Positions 1 through 6,258 are shown, numbered from the stretch's first letter. The stretch: DNA of 7,027 nucleotides from CAZOIA01 sp964579675 (GCA_964579675.1 CAZOIA010000261.1:1-7027); one strand, 5' to 3'. Translations and numbers: made by a program. Notes: a model not told the origin generated them from the letters alone.

Positions 1-2
1 GC

Positions 3-1250
3 TTCTTCCCGATGCCGTTCGCCAGCGCGGCCCTGATGCGTATCGTGAACGCCTCCACGGTGAACGTGGACGACCTGAGTTACACCGTCCGGTACACCGC
101 TCTGCCCGATGCACCCGAAGGCGTGGGCTACTTCCATGCGAAGTTCATGTCCGAGACCCCGACAACAACCGGGCGGGATTACCTGATCCTCGACGAGACC
201 GGGGCCGGCCACCTCGTCGGCGTCGTGCAGACCTGGCACGGACGCGGCACGTCACGCAATTACCTGGAAGGTGACGAGCGGATCTACGTGGACGGCCAAC
301 TGACGCCCGCCTTGTACGGCACCGGCTCCGAGGATTTCTACAACGGCGGGTGGTATTTCAACCAGGGCCTTTTCACCCTGCCCGTCCACGGATTTCCCGC
401 CCGGGACCCCAATCCGCCGTACGCGGACACGTGCTACCGGTTCCTGCTTAGCGACCTGATACCGTTCACCACGGGCATCCGGGTCGGCATGGAGCACGGG
501 CCGGCGAACGACGTGCCCACCGATATCCGGAGCGTGGCCATCTACTACAAAGCGCCGCAGCCGCTGGCTGCCTTGACCGATGAGCTCGACGTGGGCAACG
601 CCGGTTCCGAGACCGCCCACGGCTACGTTGCCAGCGGCGAAACGTGGTCAGGCACGACGGCGGGGACTTACGAAGGCGACGATGACAGCGTGACGGTCAT
701 CGACGACGGCCGGCGGCTCGCCGGGGGCAGCGAGTTCACCGTGGCCGTCGCCCCCACGAACAACGCGGGCGTGCTCCTCCGCAGACGGATGGACTACAGC
801 CTGCCGCACCAGCAGGCTCAGGTCTACGTCGACGACCTGCCTGCCGGCGTCTGGTACTCGCCGGGCCACAACGACCATCACATCTTCCGCGACGCCGAGT
901 TCATGATCCCGCCCTCGCTCACGCAACAGAAGAATGAGATCACCGTTCGGATCGAGAACATTTCCCCCGGGTCCGACTGGACCGAGTACCGCTACCGGGT
1001 CTACACGCTTTTCACCGTAGCGGTGCTGACCACGCCTCAGGCAGACTTCGACCGGGACGGCGACGTGGATCAGGAGGATTTCGGTCACTTGCAGATGTGC
1101 CTGACGGGCTGGGGTGTCCCCCAGAACGACCTGGCTTGCCAGGATGCACGACTCGACAACGATGCTGATGTCGATCGCGATGATTACGTTATCTTCCGAA
1201 GGTGCATTTCCGGGCCGGACTTGCCGGCCGATCCCGGTTGTGAGGATTGA
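3..1250 (+). CDS. GH172 (DUF2961) glycoside hydrolase with C-terminal dockerin-like tail, 5'-truncated by the window
   Basis: This is probably a secreted enzyme acting on fructose- or arabinose-containing glycans. The frame is open to the window edge (F-F-P precedes the first ATG at 12), and the family normally has 150 or more residues before this point, so the ATG at 12 is internal and the signal peptide lies outside. Counting from that ATG, the DUF2961 signature is clear: LEGDE at 85-89, then YGTGSEDFYNGGW at 102-114. E86 and E107 are 21 residues apart, which matches my recollection of the catalytic glutamate pair (E270/E291) of a characterised bifidobacterial GH172 difructose-anhydride enzyme; that assignment is inference. 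Residues ~205-340 form the family's beta-rich C-terminal part. Residues 344-412 carry two EF-hand-like loops (DFDRDGDVDQED and LDNDADVDRDD) with paired cysteines, a dockerin-type tail common in Planctomycetota exoproteins. Family is near certain; substrate is not known. Confidence 0.9.
   Translation, partial: FFPMPFASAALMRIVNASTVNVDDLSYTVRYTALPDAPEGVGYFHAKFMSETPTTTGRDYLILDETGAGHLVGVVQTWHGRGTSRNYLEGDERIYVDGQLTPALYGTGSEDFYNGGWYFNQGLFTLPVHGFPARDPNPPYADTCYRFLLSDLIPFTTGIRVGMEHGPANDVPTDIRSVAIYYKAPQPLAALTDELDVGNAGSETAHGYVASGETWSGTTAGTYEGDDDSVTVIDDGRRLAGGSEFTVAVAPTNNAGVLLRRRMDYSLPHQQAQVYVDDLPAGVWYSPGHNDHHIFRDAEFMIPPSLTQQKNEITVRIENISPGSDWTEYRYRVYTLFTVAVLTTPQADFDRDGDVDQEDFGHLQMCLTGWGVPQNDLACQDARLDNDADVDRDDYVIFRRCISGPDLPADPGCED
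1042..1247 (+). other. Dockerin-type EF-hand repeat pair in the hydrolase tail
   Basis: Two calcium-loop motifs of the D-x-D-x-D-G-x-V-D kind are separated by about 35 residues, each followed by a short helix-like segment ending in a cysteine (QMC and FRRC). The second loop reads DNDADVD, with alanine at the usual glycine. Type I dockerins bind cohesins in clostridial cellulosomes. In Planctomycetota such tails are common without known cellulosomes, so a cell-surface or matrix anchoring role is only an inference. Confidence 0.75.
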
Positions 1251-1372
1251 AGGGCTGAAGCCCGCGGTGCTTTGGGGGCACGATCGCCACGCCTGGAGAA
1301 TCGGCGAGCCTGAGCTGTCGAGTTTGTATCCCGTCCCGCTCGCCGCTATCATTGCATGGTCATTGAGTTCAA

Positions 1373-1711
1373 GTAACCGTTCACGGTTCCGCAGGCAGCG
1401 AAAGGTGTTGTGAGATGGCTTGGCGATGGGATTGGAAGTTTTCCCACAGCGCGCAACACCAAAGGCCAGATGCTTTCTTTCAACAAGGCAACTGGTTTCC
1501 CGCTGCGGGGACTGCATACGACAAGCCCCTCGGGCCGACAGCTTCAATCCACAGACGCCCGCTCACGGTAAAATAGGGCGTCGAACTCCCGACCTTCCCG
1601 GCAACGCCCGGGATGCCTTGCGGTCTACAGAGAACGACTGTCAACATGCTAAGAATACTGGAAAACCGACCCATGAGCCAATAGCGGTTGATCTAGCGAT
1701 TGAACGGTTAC
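1373..1711. repeat. Pair of 11-bp inverted repeats bracketing most of the spacer
   Basis: GTAACCGTTCA at 1373-1383 is the exact reverse complement of TGAACGGTTAC at 1701-1711. The left copy also lies in a local palindrome (AACCG-TTCA-CGGTT, 1375-1388); the right copy does not. The match does not extend beyond 11 bases. A chance match of this length within ~500 bases is unlikely but not negligible, a few percent by rough estimate. It could be two copies of a short dispersed motif or the ends of a degraded small element. Confidence 0.3.
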
Positions 1712-1731
1712 AAGGAAGCACCGTCGCAAGT

Positions 1732-1735
1732 GGAG
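1732..1735 (+). promoter_or_regulatory. Ribosome binding site fixing the start of the HNH-AsnA gene
   Basis: GGAG lies seven bases before the ATG at 1743, an ideal distance. This supports translation starting with the HNH domain rather than only at the internal ATGs of the AsnA part. Confidence 0.65.
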
Positions 1736-1742
1736 ACTTAAG

Positions 1743-2340
1743 ATGCCCAATAGACCCGCGATCCCTGCCGCCACCGCAAAAGCGATTCTGCTTGAGTCCG
1801 GCCATCGGTGCGCCGTCTGTGGCGAAGGGTGCCCTCTTGAGAAAGCACACATTATTCCGTGGGGATCCTCAAAGGATCACAGCCGGGAGAACCTAATCTG
1901 TTTGTGCGCGAATTGTCATCGGCGAGCAGACCAGGAGAAGTGGGGTGAAAGCGTTCTCAAAGAGTATAAGCGCAGGCCTTGGGTGGTCAGACGCTACGTC
2001 CGAGAAGATGAAACGCCAACGTCGAGCGGAACTGTGATCATTCGTATCGGCCAAGAGCAAGGCGAAGTGGATGAGCAAATCAGACTCTTCGTTCAGTTTG
2101 CCGTTGCTGCATTCCTCAGGATTTCACCCTACACTGTGCGGGTAGAACCGCTTGAAGAAGGGAGCATAAGGGTCACCGTCGAACTTCGGCGGGAGGACGC
2201 GGAGCATCTATTGCGGGAGTACGCGAGCGTTCAGCCGAGTCTACGCGACTATCTCGCACCGTATGTGCTTTTAGATGTGCAACGCGGGATGCGTGAGCGT
2301 GAACGCCTACGAGTTCAAGGAACCGAGGGAATCGTGGAGT
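1743..2340 (+). other. HNH plus accessory domain portion of the fusion
   Basis: Residues 1-200. The zinc-finger-framed HNH core (about 20-66) should bind a metal and cut nucleic acid; the usual D/H before the first HNH histidine is alanine (A35-H36), a common variant. The segment after it has no catalytic motif that I recognise and may be a sensing or interaction module. Four 60-base lines counted by hand (1801, 1861, 1981 and 2041) average about 54% GC, against about 67% for two lines in the AsnA part (2461 and 2641), which suggests a separate origin. Confidence 0.65.
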
Positions 2341-3383
2341 GCATGACGATGCCGCCAAAGTCAGAAGCGGTTCGGTACGGGCGGCCGATTGATCTCAGGC
2401 AGACCGAGCGGGCAATCCGCACGATCAAGGAGTTCTTTCAAACGAACCTGGCCGAGGCGTTGAACCTGCTCCGGGTGAGCGCCCCGCTGTTCGTGCTGGC
2501 CGACACGGGGGTCAACGACAATCTCAACGGGGTGGAGCGGCCCGTGTCCTTTCCCATCAAGGCAATCGGAGACCGACGGGCCGAGTGCGTGCAATCGCTG
2601 GCCAAGTGGAAGCGGATGGCGCTGGCGGACTACGGCTTCGCTCCCGGGGAAGGGATCTACACCGACATGAACGCCATCCGGCCGGACGAGGTGCTCGACG
2701 AGCTGCACTCCATCTACGTGGACCAGTGGGACTGGGAACGGGTGATCACCGCGGAGGAGCGGAACCTCTCCTTCCTCTGCCGGATCGTTGAGAAGATCTA
2801 CGAGGTGATCCGGCGCACCGAGCAGCACGTCGCCGAGACTTGCCTGCCGATCGAGCCGGTCCTGCCCCCGAAGATCCAGTTCGTCCACAGCGCGGAGCTG
2901 GAACGGCGCTTCCCCGACCTCTCCCGCCCGCAACGGGAGGATCGCATCTGCGCCGAGCACGGAGCAGTGTTCATCATTGGCATCGGGGCACCGCTGTCGG
3001 ACGGCAAGCCTCACGAGGGTCGGGCCCCGGACTACGACGACTGGACCACTCCGACCGAGCGCGGGCCCGGTCTGAACGGCGACATCCTCGTCTGGAACCC
3101 GGTGCTCGGACGGTCCTTCGAGCTTTCCTCGATGGGGATTCGCGTCGATGCCGACGCCCTGAAACGACAGCTCGCCATCACCGGTGATGAGAGTCGGCTC
3201 GAGCTGCTTTTCCATCGCCGCCTGCTCGCCGGTGAGCTGCCTGAGTCAATCGGCGGCGGCGTCGGCCAGTCCCGGCTCTGCATGTTATACCTCCGCAAGA
3301 TGCACGTCGGCGAGGTCCAGTGCAGCATATGGCCAGCCGCCATGCGCGAGGAGCTCAAACGGCAGAACATAACGCTCCTTTGA
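1743..3383 (+). CDS. asnA: HNH nuclease - accessory domain - asparagine synthetase A (AsnA) fusion protein, 546 residues
   Basis: The C-terminal ~330 residues are aspartate-ammonia ligase, which makes asparagine from aspartate, ammonia and ATP. By comparison with the E. coli enzyme as I recall it, the active-site residues are kept: D259 (Ec D46), K290 (K77), R313 (R100), Q328 (Q116), D330 (D118) and R511 (R299), plus the blocks RAPDYDDW (427-434), GLNGDILVWNPVL (443-455) and GGGVGQSRL (504-512). The N-terminus is an HNH/zinc domain: C23-x2-C26, AHIIPW with H36, H46, N50, and C55-x2-CH with C58 and H59. Residues ~97-180 form an alpha/beta segment with a GSIRVTVEL strand (140-148), as I recall from stand-alone HNH proteins of ~200 residues. 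Both halves look complete. E. coli AsnA is 330 residues, so the extra length is the HNH part. GC content is clearly lower in the HNH half. The role of the fusion is unknown; error or stop loss is possible. Confidence 0.9.
   Translation: MPNRPAIPAATAKAILLESGHRCAVCGEGCPLEKAHIIPWGSSKDHSRENLICLCANCHRRADQEKWGESVLKEYKRRPWVVRRYVREDETPTSSGTVIIRIGQEQGEVDEQIRLFVQFAVAAFLRISPYTVRVEPLEEGSIRVTVELRREDAEHLLREYASVQPSLRDYLAPYVLLDVQRGMRERERLRVQGTEGIVECMTMPPKSEAVRYGRPIDLRQTERAIRTIKEFFQTNLAEALNLLRVSAPLFVLADTGVNDNLNGVERPVSFPIKAIGDRRAECVQSLAKWKRMALADYGFAPGEGIYTDMNAIRPDEVLDELHSIYVDQWDWERVITAEERNLSFLCRIVEKIYEVIRRTEQHVAETCLPIEPVLPPKIQFVHSAELERRFPDLSRPQREDRICAEHGAVFIIGIGAPLSDGKPHEGRAPDYDDWTTPTERGPGLNGDILVWNPVLGRSFELSSMGIRVDADALKRQLAITGDESRLELLFHRRLLAGELPESIGGGVGQSRLCMLYLRKMHVGEVQCSIWPAAMREELKRQNITLL
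2336..2351 (+). promoter_or_regulatory. Possible internal translation start for a stand-alone AsnA
   Basis: In-frame ATG codons at 2343 (residue 201) and 2349 (residue 203) lie just where AsnA homology begins. Starting there would give 346 or 344 residues, close to the family's normal ~330. GGAG at 2336-2339 is 3 bases before the first ATG and 9 before the second, so the second ATG has the better spacing. The cell may therefore make free AsnA as well as the fusion, or this may be the relic of the original start. Confidence 0.45.
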
Positions 3384-3402
3384 TCAACTTCTTCGGCGAT
3401 CA
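3381..3402. terminator. Short inverted repeat spanning both convergent stop codons
   Basis: TGATC at 3381-3385 pairs with GATCA at 3398-3402 around a 12-base loop. The stem contains the TGA stop of the fusion gene on the + strand and the TGA stop of the E2 gene on the - strand, which are only 16 bases apart. A five-pair AT-containing stem without T-runs is weak as an intrinsic terminator, so termination here may depend on Rho or on convergent transcription. Confidence 0.2.
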
Positions 3403-4587
3403 GTCGTGGATGGCTTCGAAGGCGGCCCGGGCGGCTTCCAGAGCGGCGGCGGCTTCCCAGCCGTCCATCAGACCGTGGTCGTAAGAGAGGGTCAGGGTGA
3501 TCGTGGGAATGGCGGCCGGCTTGCCATCGACCAGGGTGAGTTCATCGTGGACGGCGCCGGCGGTCAGGATCGCGGACTGATAAGCGTTCTGCAGGCCGAC
3601 GTGCAGCCGCACCGGGTGCTCGCTCAAGGCCGAGATGGTCAGGCAGCTACCTGACATGTCAGCCGGCTCGAGCTGCCCGCGGAAGACGGCCATGCTCAAT
3701 CGACCGCATTCGCTGGCCAACTCGTCCAGCCCGCGGTTATCGACGCTCCTGATCACCGGCGTGAACAGGCGCCCGTCGCTGCTGCGGGCGGCGTAGGCAA
3801 TATCGATCGAGCGGTACCTGTAGACCCGCCGGCCCAGGCGGAACGAGGCGAGCTTGGGCTGGCTGCATATCGCAGCCGCGGCGGCATGCAGCAGGATGGG
3901 CATCGGTCCGGTTATGACGCCCGCCTGTCGTTTGGTGTTCATCCACCTGGTTGCCGCTTCCATCGACGCGTCCATCACCGCGTGCGCGACCACAAGTCGC
4001 GCCTGGGTGCGGGCCAGATGTTCGGCAATCGCCGACTGATGATCGGACAACTCGCCCTCGTCGCGGACCCGGTCGGCCAGCGCCGGTGGGAGGCGATTAC
4101 CCGGGGCCGGTGCCGCGGCTGGCTTGCCCGCCGGCTGAGTCAAGCCGCGCCGGGCAATGAAGCGCTCGACGTCCGACCGGCGCACTTTGCCCGTCGCGGG
4201 CACGTTGGCGGGATCAATGCCGTAGCGGCGGGCAAGCTCGATCGCTCCTGCCGTGGCCCCGGGCGGCTCGCGGGTCTGCTGGACCTCATCATCGGGGCTC
4301 CAGCCCTCCTGCGACGAGATATACTCATCGATTGCCTCTATCGACGGCCCGACGTACGCGAATATCTGTCCCACCGCCACAATGTCGCCCACCCGGGCGG
4401 TTTGCCTGACGACGCCGCTGGCCGGCGCCGGCACCTCGCCGACCGACTTGGAAGTCTCGACCTCGCAGAGCGGCTGCCCCTCGACCGCCTGGCCGCCGTC
4501 CACCACGCACCAGTTGACCAACGTCACCTCTTCGTCATTGACGTTCGGCTGGGGCATACGAACGGCGATAATTGCATCTTCATTCAT
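3400..4587 (-). CDS. Lipoyl-domain E2 acyltransferase of the 2-oxo acid dehydrogenase family, 395 residues
   Basis: This is a dihydrolipoyllysine acyltransferase-type core protein that passes acyl groups between a lipoyl arm and a thiol acceptor, normally coenzyme A. Domains in order: a lipoyl domain (~5-80) with the modified lysine K47 in VETSKSVGEV; a peripheral-subunit-binding domain (~112-145) with LARRYGIDPANV; an Ala/Pro linker (~150-170); and a CAT-like catalytic domain (~180-395) ending in DHGLMDG, where H371 and D375 match the H-x3-D-G catalytic motif (usually DHRVVDG). It is shorter than most E2 proteins (about 400-550) because it has only one lipoyl domain. It overlaps the upstream acyl carrier protein gene by 8 bases and has no good ribosome binding site, so translation is probably coupled. 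Pairing with a carrier protein rather than with E1 and E3 suggests a specialised acyl-transfer role, not the housekeeping complex; that is inference. Confidence 0.88.
   Translation of the reverse strand: MNEDAIIAVRMPQPNVNDEEVTLVNWCVVDGGQAVEGQPLCEVETSKSVGEVPAPASGVVRQTARVGDIVAVGQIFAYVGPSIEAIDEYISSQEGWSPDDEVQQTREPPGATAGAIELARRYGIDPANVPATGKVRRSDVERFIARRGLTQPAGKPAAAPAPGNRLPPALADRVRDEGELSDHQSAIAEHLARTQARLVVAHAVMDASMEAATRWMNTKRQAGVITGPMPILLHAAAAAICSQPKLASFRLGRRVYRYRSIDIAYAARSSDGRLFTPVIRSVDNRGLDELASECGRLSMAVFRGQLEPADMSGSCLTISALSEHPVRLHVGLQNAYQSAILTAGAVHDELTLVDGKPAAIPTITLTLSYDHGLMDGWEAAAALEAARAAFEAIHD
4580..4587 (-). other. ATGAATGA coupling overlap between the ACP and E2 genes
   Basis: On the - strand the E2 start ATG (4587-4585) lies five bases before the ACP stop TGA (4582-4580) in a different frame. 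The E2 start lacks a Shine-Dalgarno sequence, so terminating ribosomes probably re-initiate here, which would keep the two proteins in fixed proportion. Confidence 0.7.
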
Positions 4588-4831
4588 CGTTCATCGTTGC
4601 AGTCTTGGCTCTCAATCGCTCCAGGATTGCCGCCACACTGCCCATCGAGACGATCTCGTCGTTGGCGAAGGTCACGCCGAAGGTCTTCTCCAGTTCGAGC
4701 ACCAGTGACAGATGGGCGACCGACGTCCAGCCGGGCAGGTCCGGGGCGGTGGTCGCCTCGCTGATCTGGGAGACCACTGCCGCATCCAATTGCAGCGCCC
4801 GGGCCAGACATTCACGCACACCATCGATCAC
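4580..4831 (-). CDS. Acyl carrier protein, 83 residues
   Basis: This is a small carrier that would hold acyl chains on a 4'-phosphopantetheine arm. The four-helix pattern is visible, and the attachment serine is S37 in GWTSVAHLSLVLELEKTFGV; the residue before it is threonine instead of the aspartate of the classic DSL motif. The length is normal for the family (about 75-90). The start is GTG at 4831, supported by GGAG seven bases upstream and by the usual ACP N-terminal helix beginning right there. The stop TGA lies inside the start of the E2 gene (ATGAATGA), so the two are almost certainly one operon. No fabD, fabF or acpS-type neighbours are present, so this is more likely a dedicated carrier for a side pathway than the fatty-acid ACP; a housekeeping role cannot be excluded. 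Confidence 0.88.
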   Translation of the reverse strand: MIDGVRECLARALQLDAAVVSQISEATTAPDLPGWTSVAHLSLVLELEKTFGVTFANDEIVSMGSVAAILERLRAKTATMNDE

Positions 4832-4838
4832 GATCAGA

Positions 4839-4842
4839 CTCC
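4839..4842 (-). promoter_or_regulatory. Ribosome binding site deciding the GTG start of the ACP gene
   Basis: The - strand reads GGAG here, seven bases before GTG at 4831-4829. Confidence 0.65.
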
Positions 4843-4873
4843 AAGTTCCGGCGTCCTACTGCACTTTTGACGC

Positions 4874-4976
4874 GCTCCCCTTCGGGTCGCGGCTAAACTC
4901 GGCACCTCGATTCCTGCCATCTGCGTCCATCAGCGGTTTCAGGTTCTTTCGGCTCCCGTTCAGGTCGTGGCTAAAC
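4874..4976. repeat. Two imperfect 25-bp direct repeats upstream of the ACP gene
   Basis: The segments 4874-4898 and 4952-4976 match at 22 of 25 bases; both begin GCTCCC and end GGCTAAAC on the + strand, with start points 78 bases apart. On the - strand each begins GTTTAGCC and contains CGACC. The pair lies in the 195-base spacer between the topoisomerase and ACP genes. I have the impression that this motif recurs between genes in Planctomycetota, but could not check. It may be a dispersed intergenic repeat or a double binding site controlling the ACP-E2 operon. Confidence 0.5.
4917..4936. repeat. Tandem imperfect decamer between the 25-bp repeats
   Basis: CCATCTGCGT is followed directly by CCATCAGCGG (8 of 10 identical). 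It resembles short intergenic repeat fragments that I associate with Planctomycetota and Verrucomicrobiota. No function can be read from it. Confidence 0.3.
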
Positions 4977-5026
4977 GTTCCTCCCCTCTGGACTCCCCCT
5001 TCTCAATCCTCAATTCTGAAGTCCTC

Positions 5027-6226
5027 TCAATCCAACCATTGCTTCTTGTCCTTGATCTTCATCGGCGCGTACTCCTCGGTCAGGTACGTGAGCCGCTTGT
5101 TGATCATCGCTTCGACTTCCATCTTGAAGCCGTTGCGTATCATCTGGCGGATCTCCTTCTCCCAGGCTCTCTTGCCCTTGAACCAGGGGTAGGCGAGGAT
5201 CTGCTTGGCCCGGCGGACGTCGGAATCGTCCAGGCTGATCTTCACGTCGTCACTGAGGCCGCAGCGCTGGTAATCGAAGCTCGAAACGCCTATGAACTTC
5301 GCCTTAGGCACGGCCATCCGGCGGCTTTCGTAGGCCAGGTTGATCGAGCCCTGCTTGATCACCGAGTAGATGTAGTACCCCCAGGGATCGTTATCGAGCA
5401 GGCAGAAGACCGGGAGCTTGAGCTCCTCGTGCATTCGCCTCAGCAGCCGTCGCATTCCCCGCGCCGGCTGACCGCCGCCGTGGGTCACGATGCAGTGGTG
5501 CTTCTCGTGGAAGCGGTCCTCATGAAACCGCCGCCAGACCGTATCCTTCTCGACGTGCAGGATGAACCGCGCCGAGCATTTCTTGAACCGGACGACGTCG
5601 GGCTCGACGATGCTCGGCACGTGGTACCCCGCGGAGCCCATCCGCATACAGTCGAGAGTGTTCCCGTCGTCCACCAGCGTGATCGGGCCGCACAGGGCGC
5701 CTTTGTTACTGGCGAAGACGTGCAGCTCTTCGCGCAGGGCGTCGATCGTGACCTCGAGGTCTTCGATGATCGGATCCGATTCGTTCTGGTCGTTGAACGT
5801 CTTCTCTTTCGTGCCCGCTACGTCGTGCTTGGAAAGGTAGTACAACTGACGGATAGAGGCGGTTTTGCCGGCGTCGATCAGTCGCCGGCACTGGGCGGCG
5901 ATCAGCGTGGTCTGCATGAACTTCCTGGCCATGCCCAGGTCGAAGAACTGGCGGGTCTGCTTGTTGGCCCCCATCTCGATGATGGCTTTGTCGGGGTCGA
6001 ACCGGACGTTTGACAGGGCCCGGGTGGGGATTTCGAAACGGGGGCTGATCCCCTTGCGGGCGGAGGTGACGATCATGTCGGTCACTGATTCGAGCTTCCC
6101 GGCCGTCCGGCGGGCCCGGGCCCGGGTGATACGCTTGGAACCGGCCGGGGAAGCAGGCCCACCATCACTCGAAACAGCAGCCTTCTTCTTCGCCGTCTTC
6201 TTTTCTGCCGCTTTCTTCCTGGCCAC
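5027..6226 (-). CDS. top6A: DNA topoisomerase VI subunit A (Spo11 / Top6A family), 399 residues
   Basis: This is the DNA-cleaving subunit of a type IIB topoisomerase, which with subunit B makes ATP-driven double-strand passage. The winged-helix motif SIRQLYYLSK (124-133) contains the probable catalytic tyrosine Y130 and the conserved R126. The Toprim domain has its metal-binding acids in FILHVEKD (E226) and LLDNDPWG (D278 and D280), and the HGGGQPARGMRRLL block (249-262) is intact. Length fits full-size archaeal A subunits (about 350-390) plus an extra Lys/Ala-rich tail at residues 3-17, likely DNA-contacting. The start is GTG at 6226, after GGAGGAG; the frame stays open upstream, but that would overlap the preceding gene and has no such site. 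It lies 32 bases after the nucleotidyltransferase gene, so probably in one transcript. Subunit B is not in the window. Identity is strong; the cellular role in this bacterium is unknown. Confidence 0.92.
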   Translation of the reverse strand: MARKKAAEKKTAKKKAAVSSDGGPASPAGSKRITRARARRTAGKLESVTDMIVTSARKGISPRFEIPTRALSNVRFDPDKAIIEMGANKQTRQFFDLGMARKFMQTTLIAAQCRRLIDAGKTASIRQLYYLSKHDVAGTKEKTFNDQNESDPIIEDLEVTIDALREELHVFASNKGALCGPITLVDDGNTLDCMRMGSAGYHVPSIVEPDVVRFKKCSARFILHVEKDTVWRRFHEDRFHEKHHCIVTHGGGQPARGMRRLLRRMHEELKLPVFCLLDNDPWGYYIYSVIKQGSINLAYESRRMAVPKAKFIGVSSFDYQRCGLSDDVKISLDDSDVRRAKQILAYPWFKGKRAWEKEIRQMIRNGFKMEVEAMINKRLTYLTEEYAPMKIKDKKQWLD

Positions 6227-6230
6227 TCCG

Positions 6231-6237
6231 CTCCTCC
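6231..6237 (-). promoter_or_regulatory. Strong ribosome binding site for the Top6A GTG start
   Basis: The - strand reads GGAGGAG, ending four bases before GTG at 6226-6224. It selects this GTG over the longer open frame that would begin at 6328, inside the upstream gene. Confidence 0.75.
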
Positions 6238-6258
6238 GTGAGCCTGTAGTGGTGTGGA

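Larger units (their letters stand above)
1251..1742. other. Gene-free spacer between the hydrolase and the HNH-AsnA gene
   Basis: I see no convincing gene in these 492 bases; frames open here lack a start with a ribosome binding site and look non-protein-like. The spacer holds small palindromes: a GGGC-TGAA-GCCC hairpin at 1252-1263 just after the hydrolase stop (no T-run, so a weak terminator candidate at best), AACCG-TTCA-CGGTT at 1375-1388, and a 6-bp stem TCCCGG/CCGGGA at 1596-1613. An 11-base sequence at 1373-1383 recurs inverted at 1701-1711. No promoter with good -35 and -10 boxes stood out before the gene at 1743. Confidence 0.6.

Noticed and set aside
1252..1263. Hairpin GGGC-TGAA-GCCC after the hydrolase stop as a terminator.
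   Set aside because: Only four pairs and no T-run follows, so termination cannot be claimed.
648..1547. 299-residue open frame antisense to the hydrolase and spacer.
   Set aside because: It overlaps well-supported hydrolase and dockerin coding and has no recognisable motif or start signal.
1572..1625. tRNA-like sequence on the - strand: a GTTCGA T-loop-like motif, an anticodon-like stem with GTT in its loop and a CATCC segment, recalling tRNA-Asn just before an asparagine synthetase gene.
   Set aside because: The T-stem pairs poorly, the anticodon-like stem is 6 bp with a 6-base loop rather than 5 and 7, and no D-arm or acceptor pairing can be drawn. At most a decayed relic; not called as an RNA gene.
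1420..1896. 158-residue open frame on the + strand.
   Set aside because: It runs through the spacer into the HNH coding region in another frame, shows no domain and has no supporting start signal.
3886..4764. 292-residue open frame antisense to the E2 and ACP genes.
   Set aside because: It is Arg/Pro/Gly-rich without motifs, while the opposite strand carries clear lipoyl, subunit-binding, catalytic and carrier-protein motifs. A shadow frame of GC-rich DNA.
4967..6013. 348-residue open frame antisense to the topoisomerase gene.
   Set aside because: Composition is typical of a reverse-strand shadow (Val/Leu/Asp/His-rich), and the - strand encodes an unmistakable Top6A.
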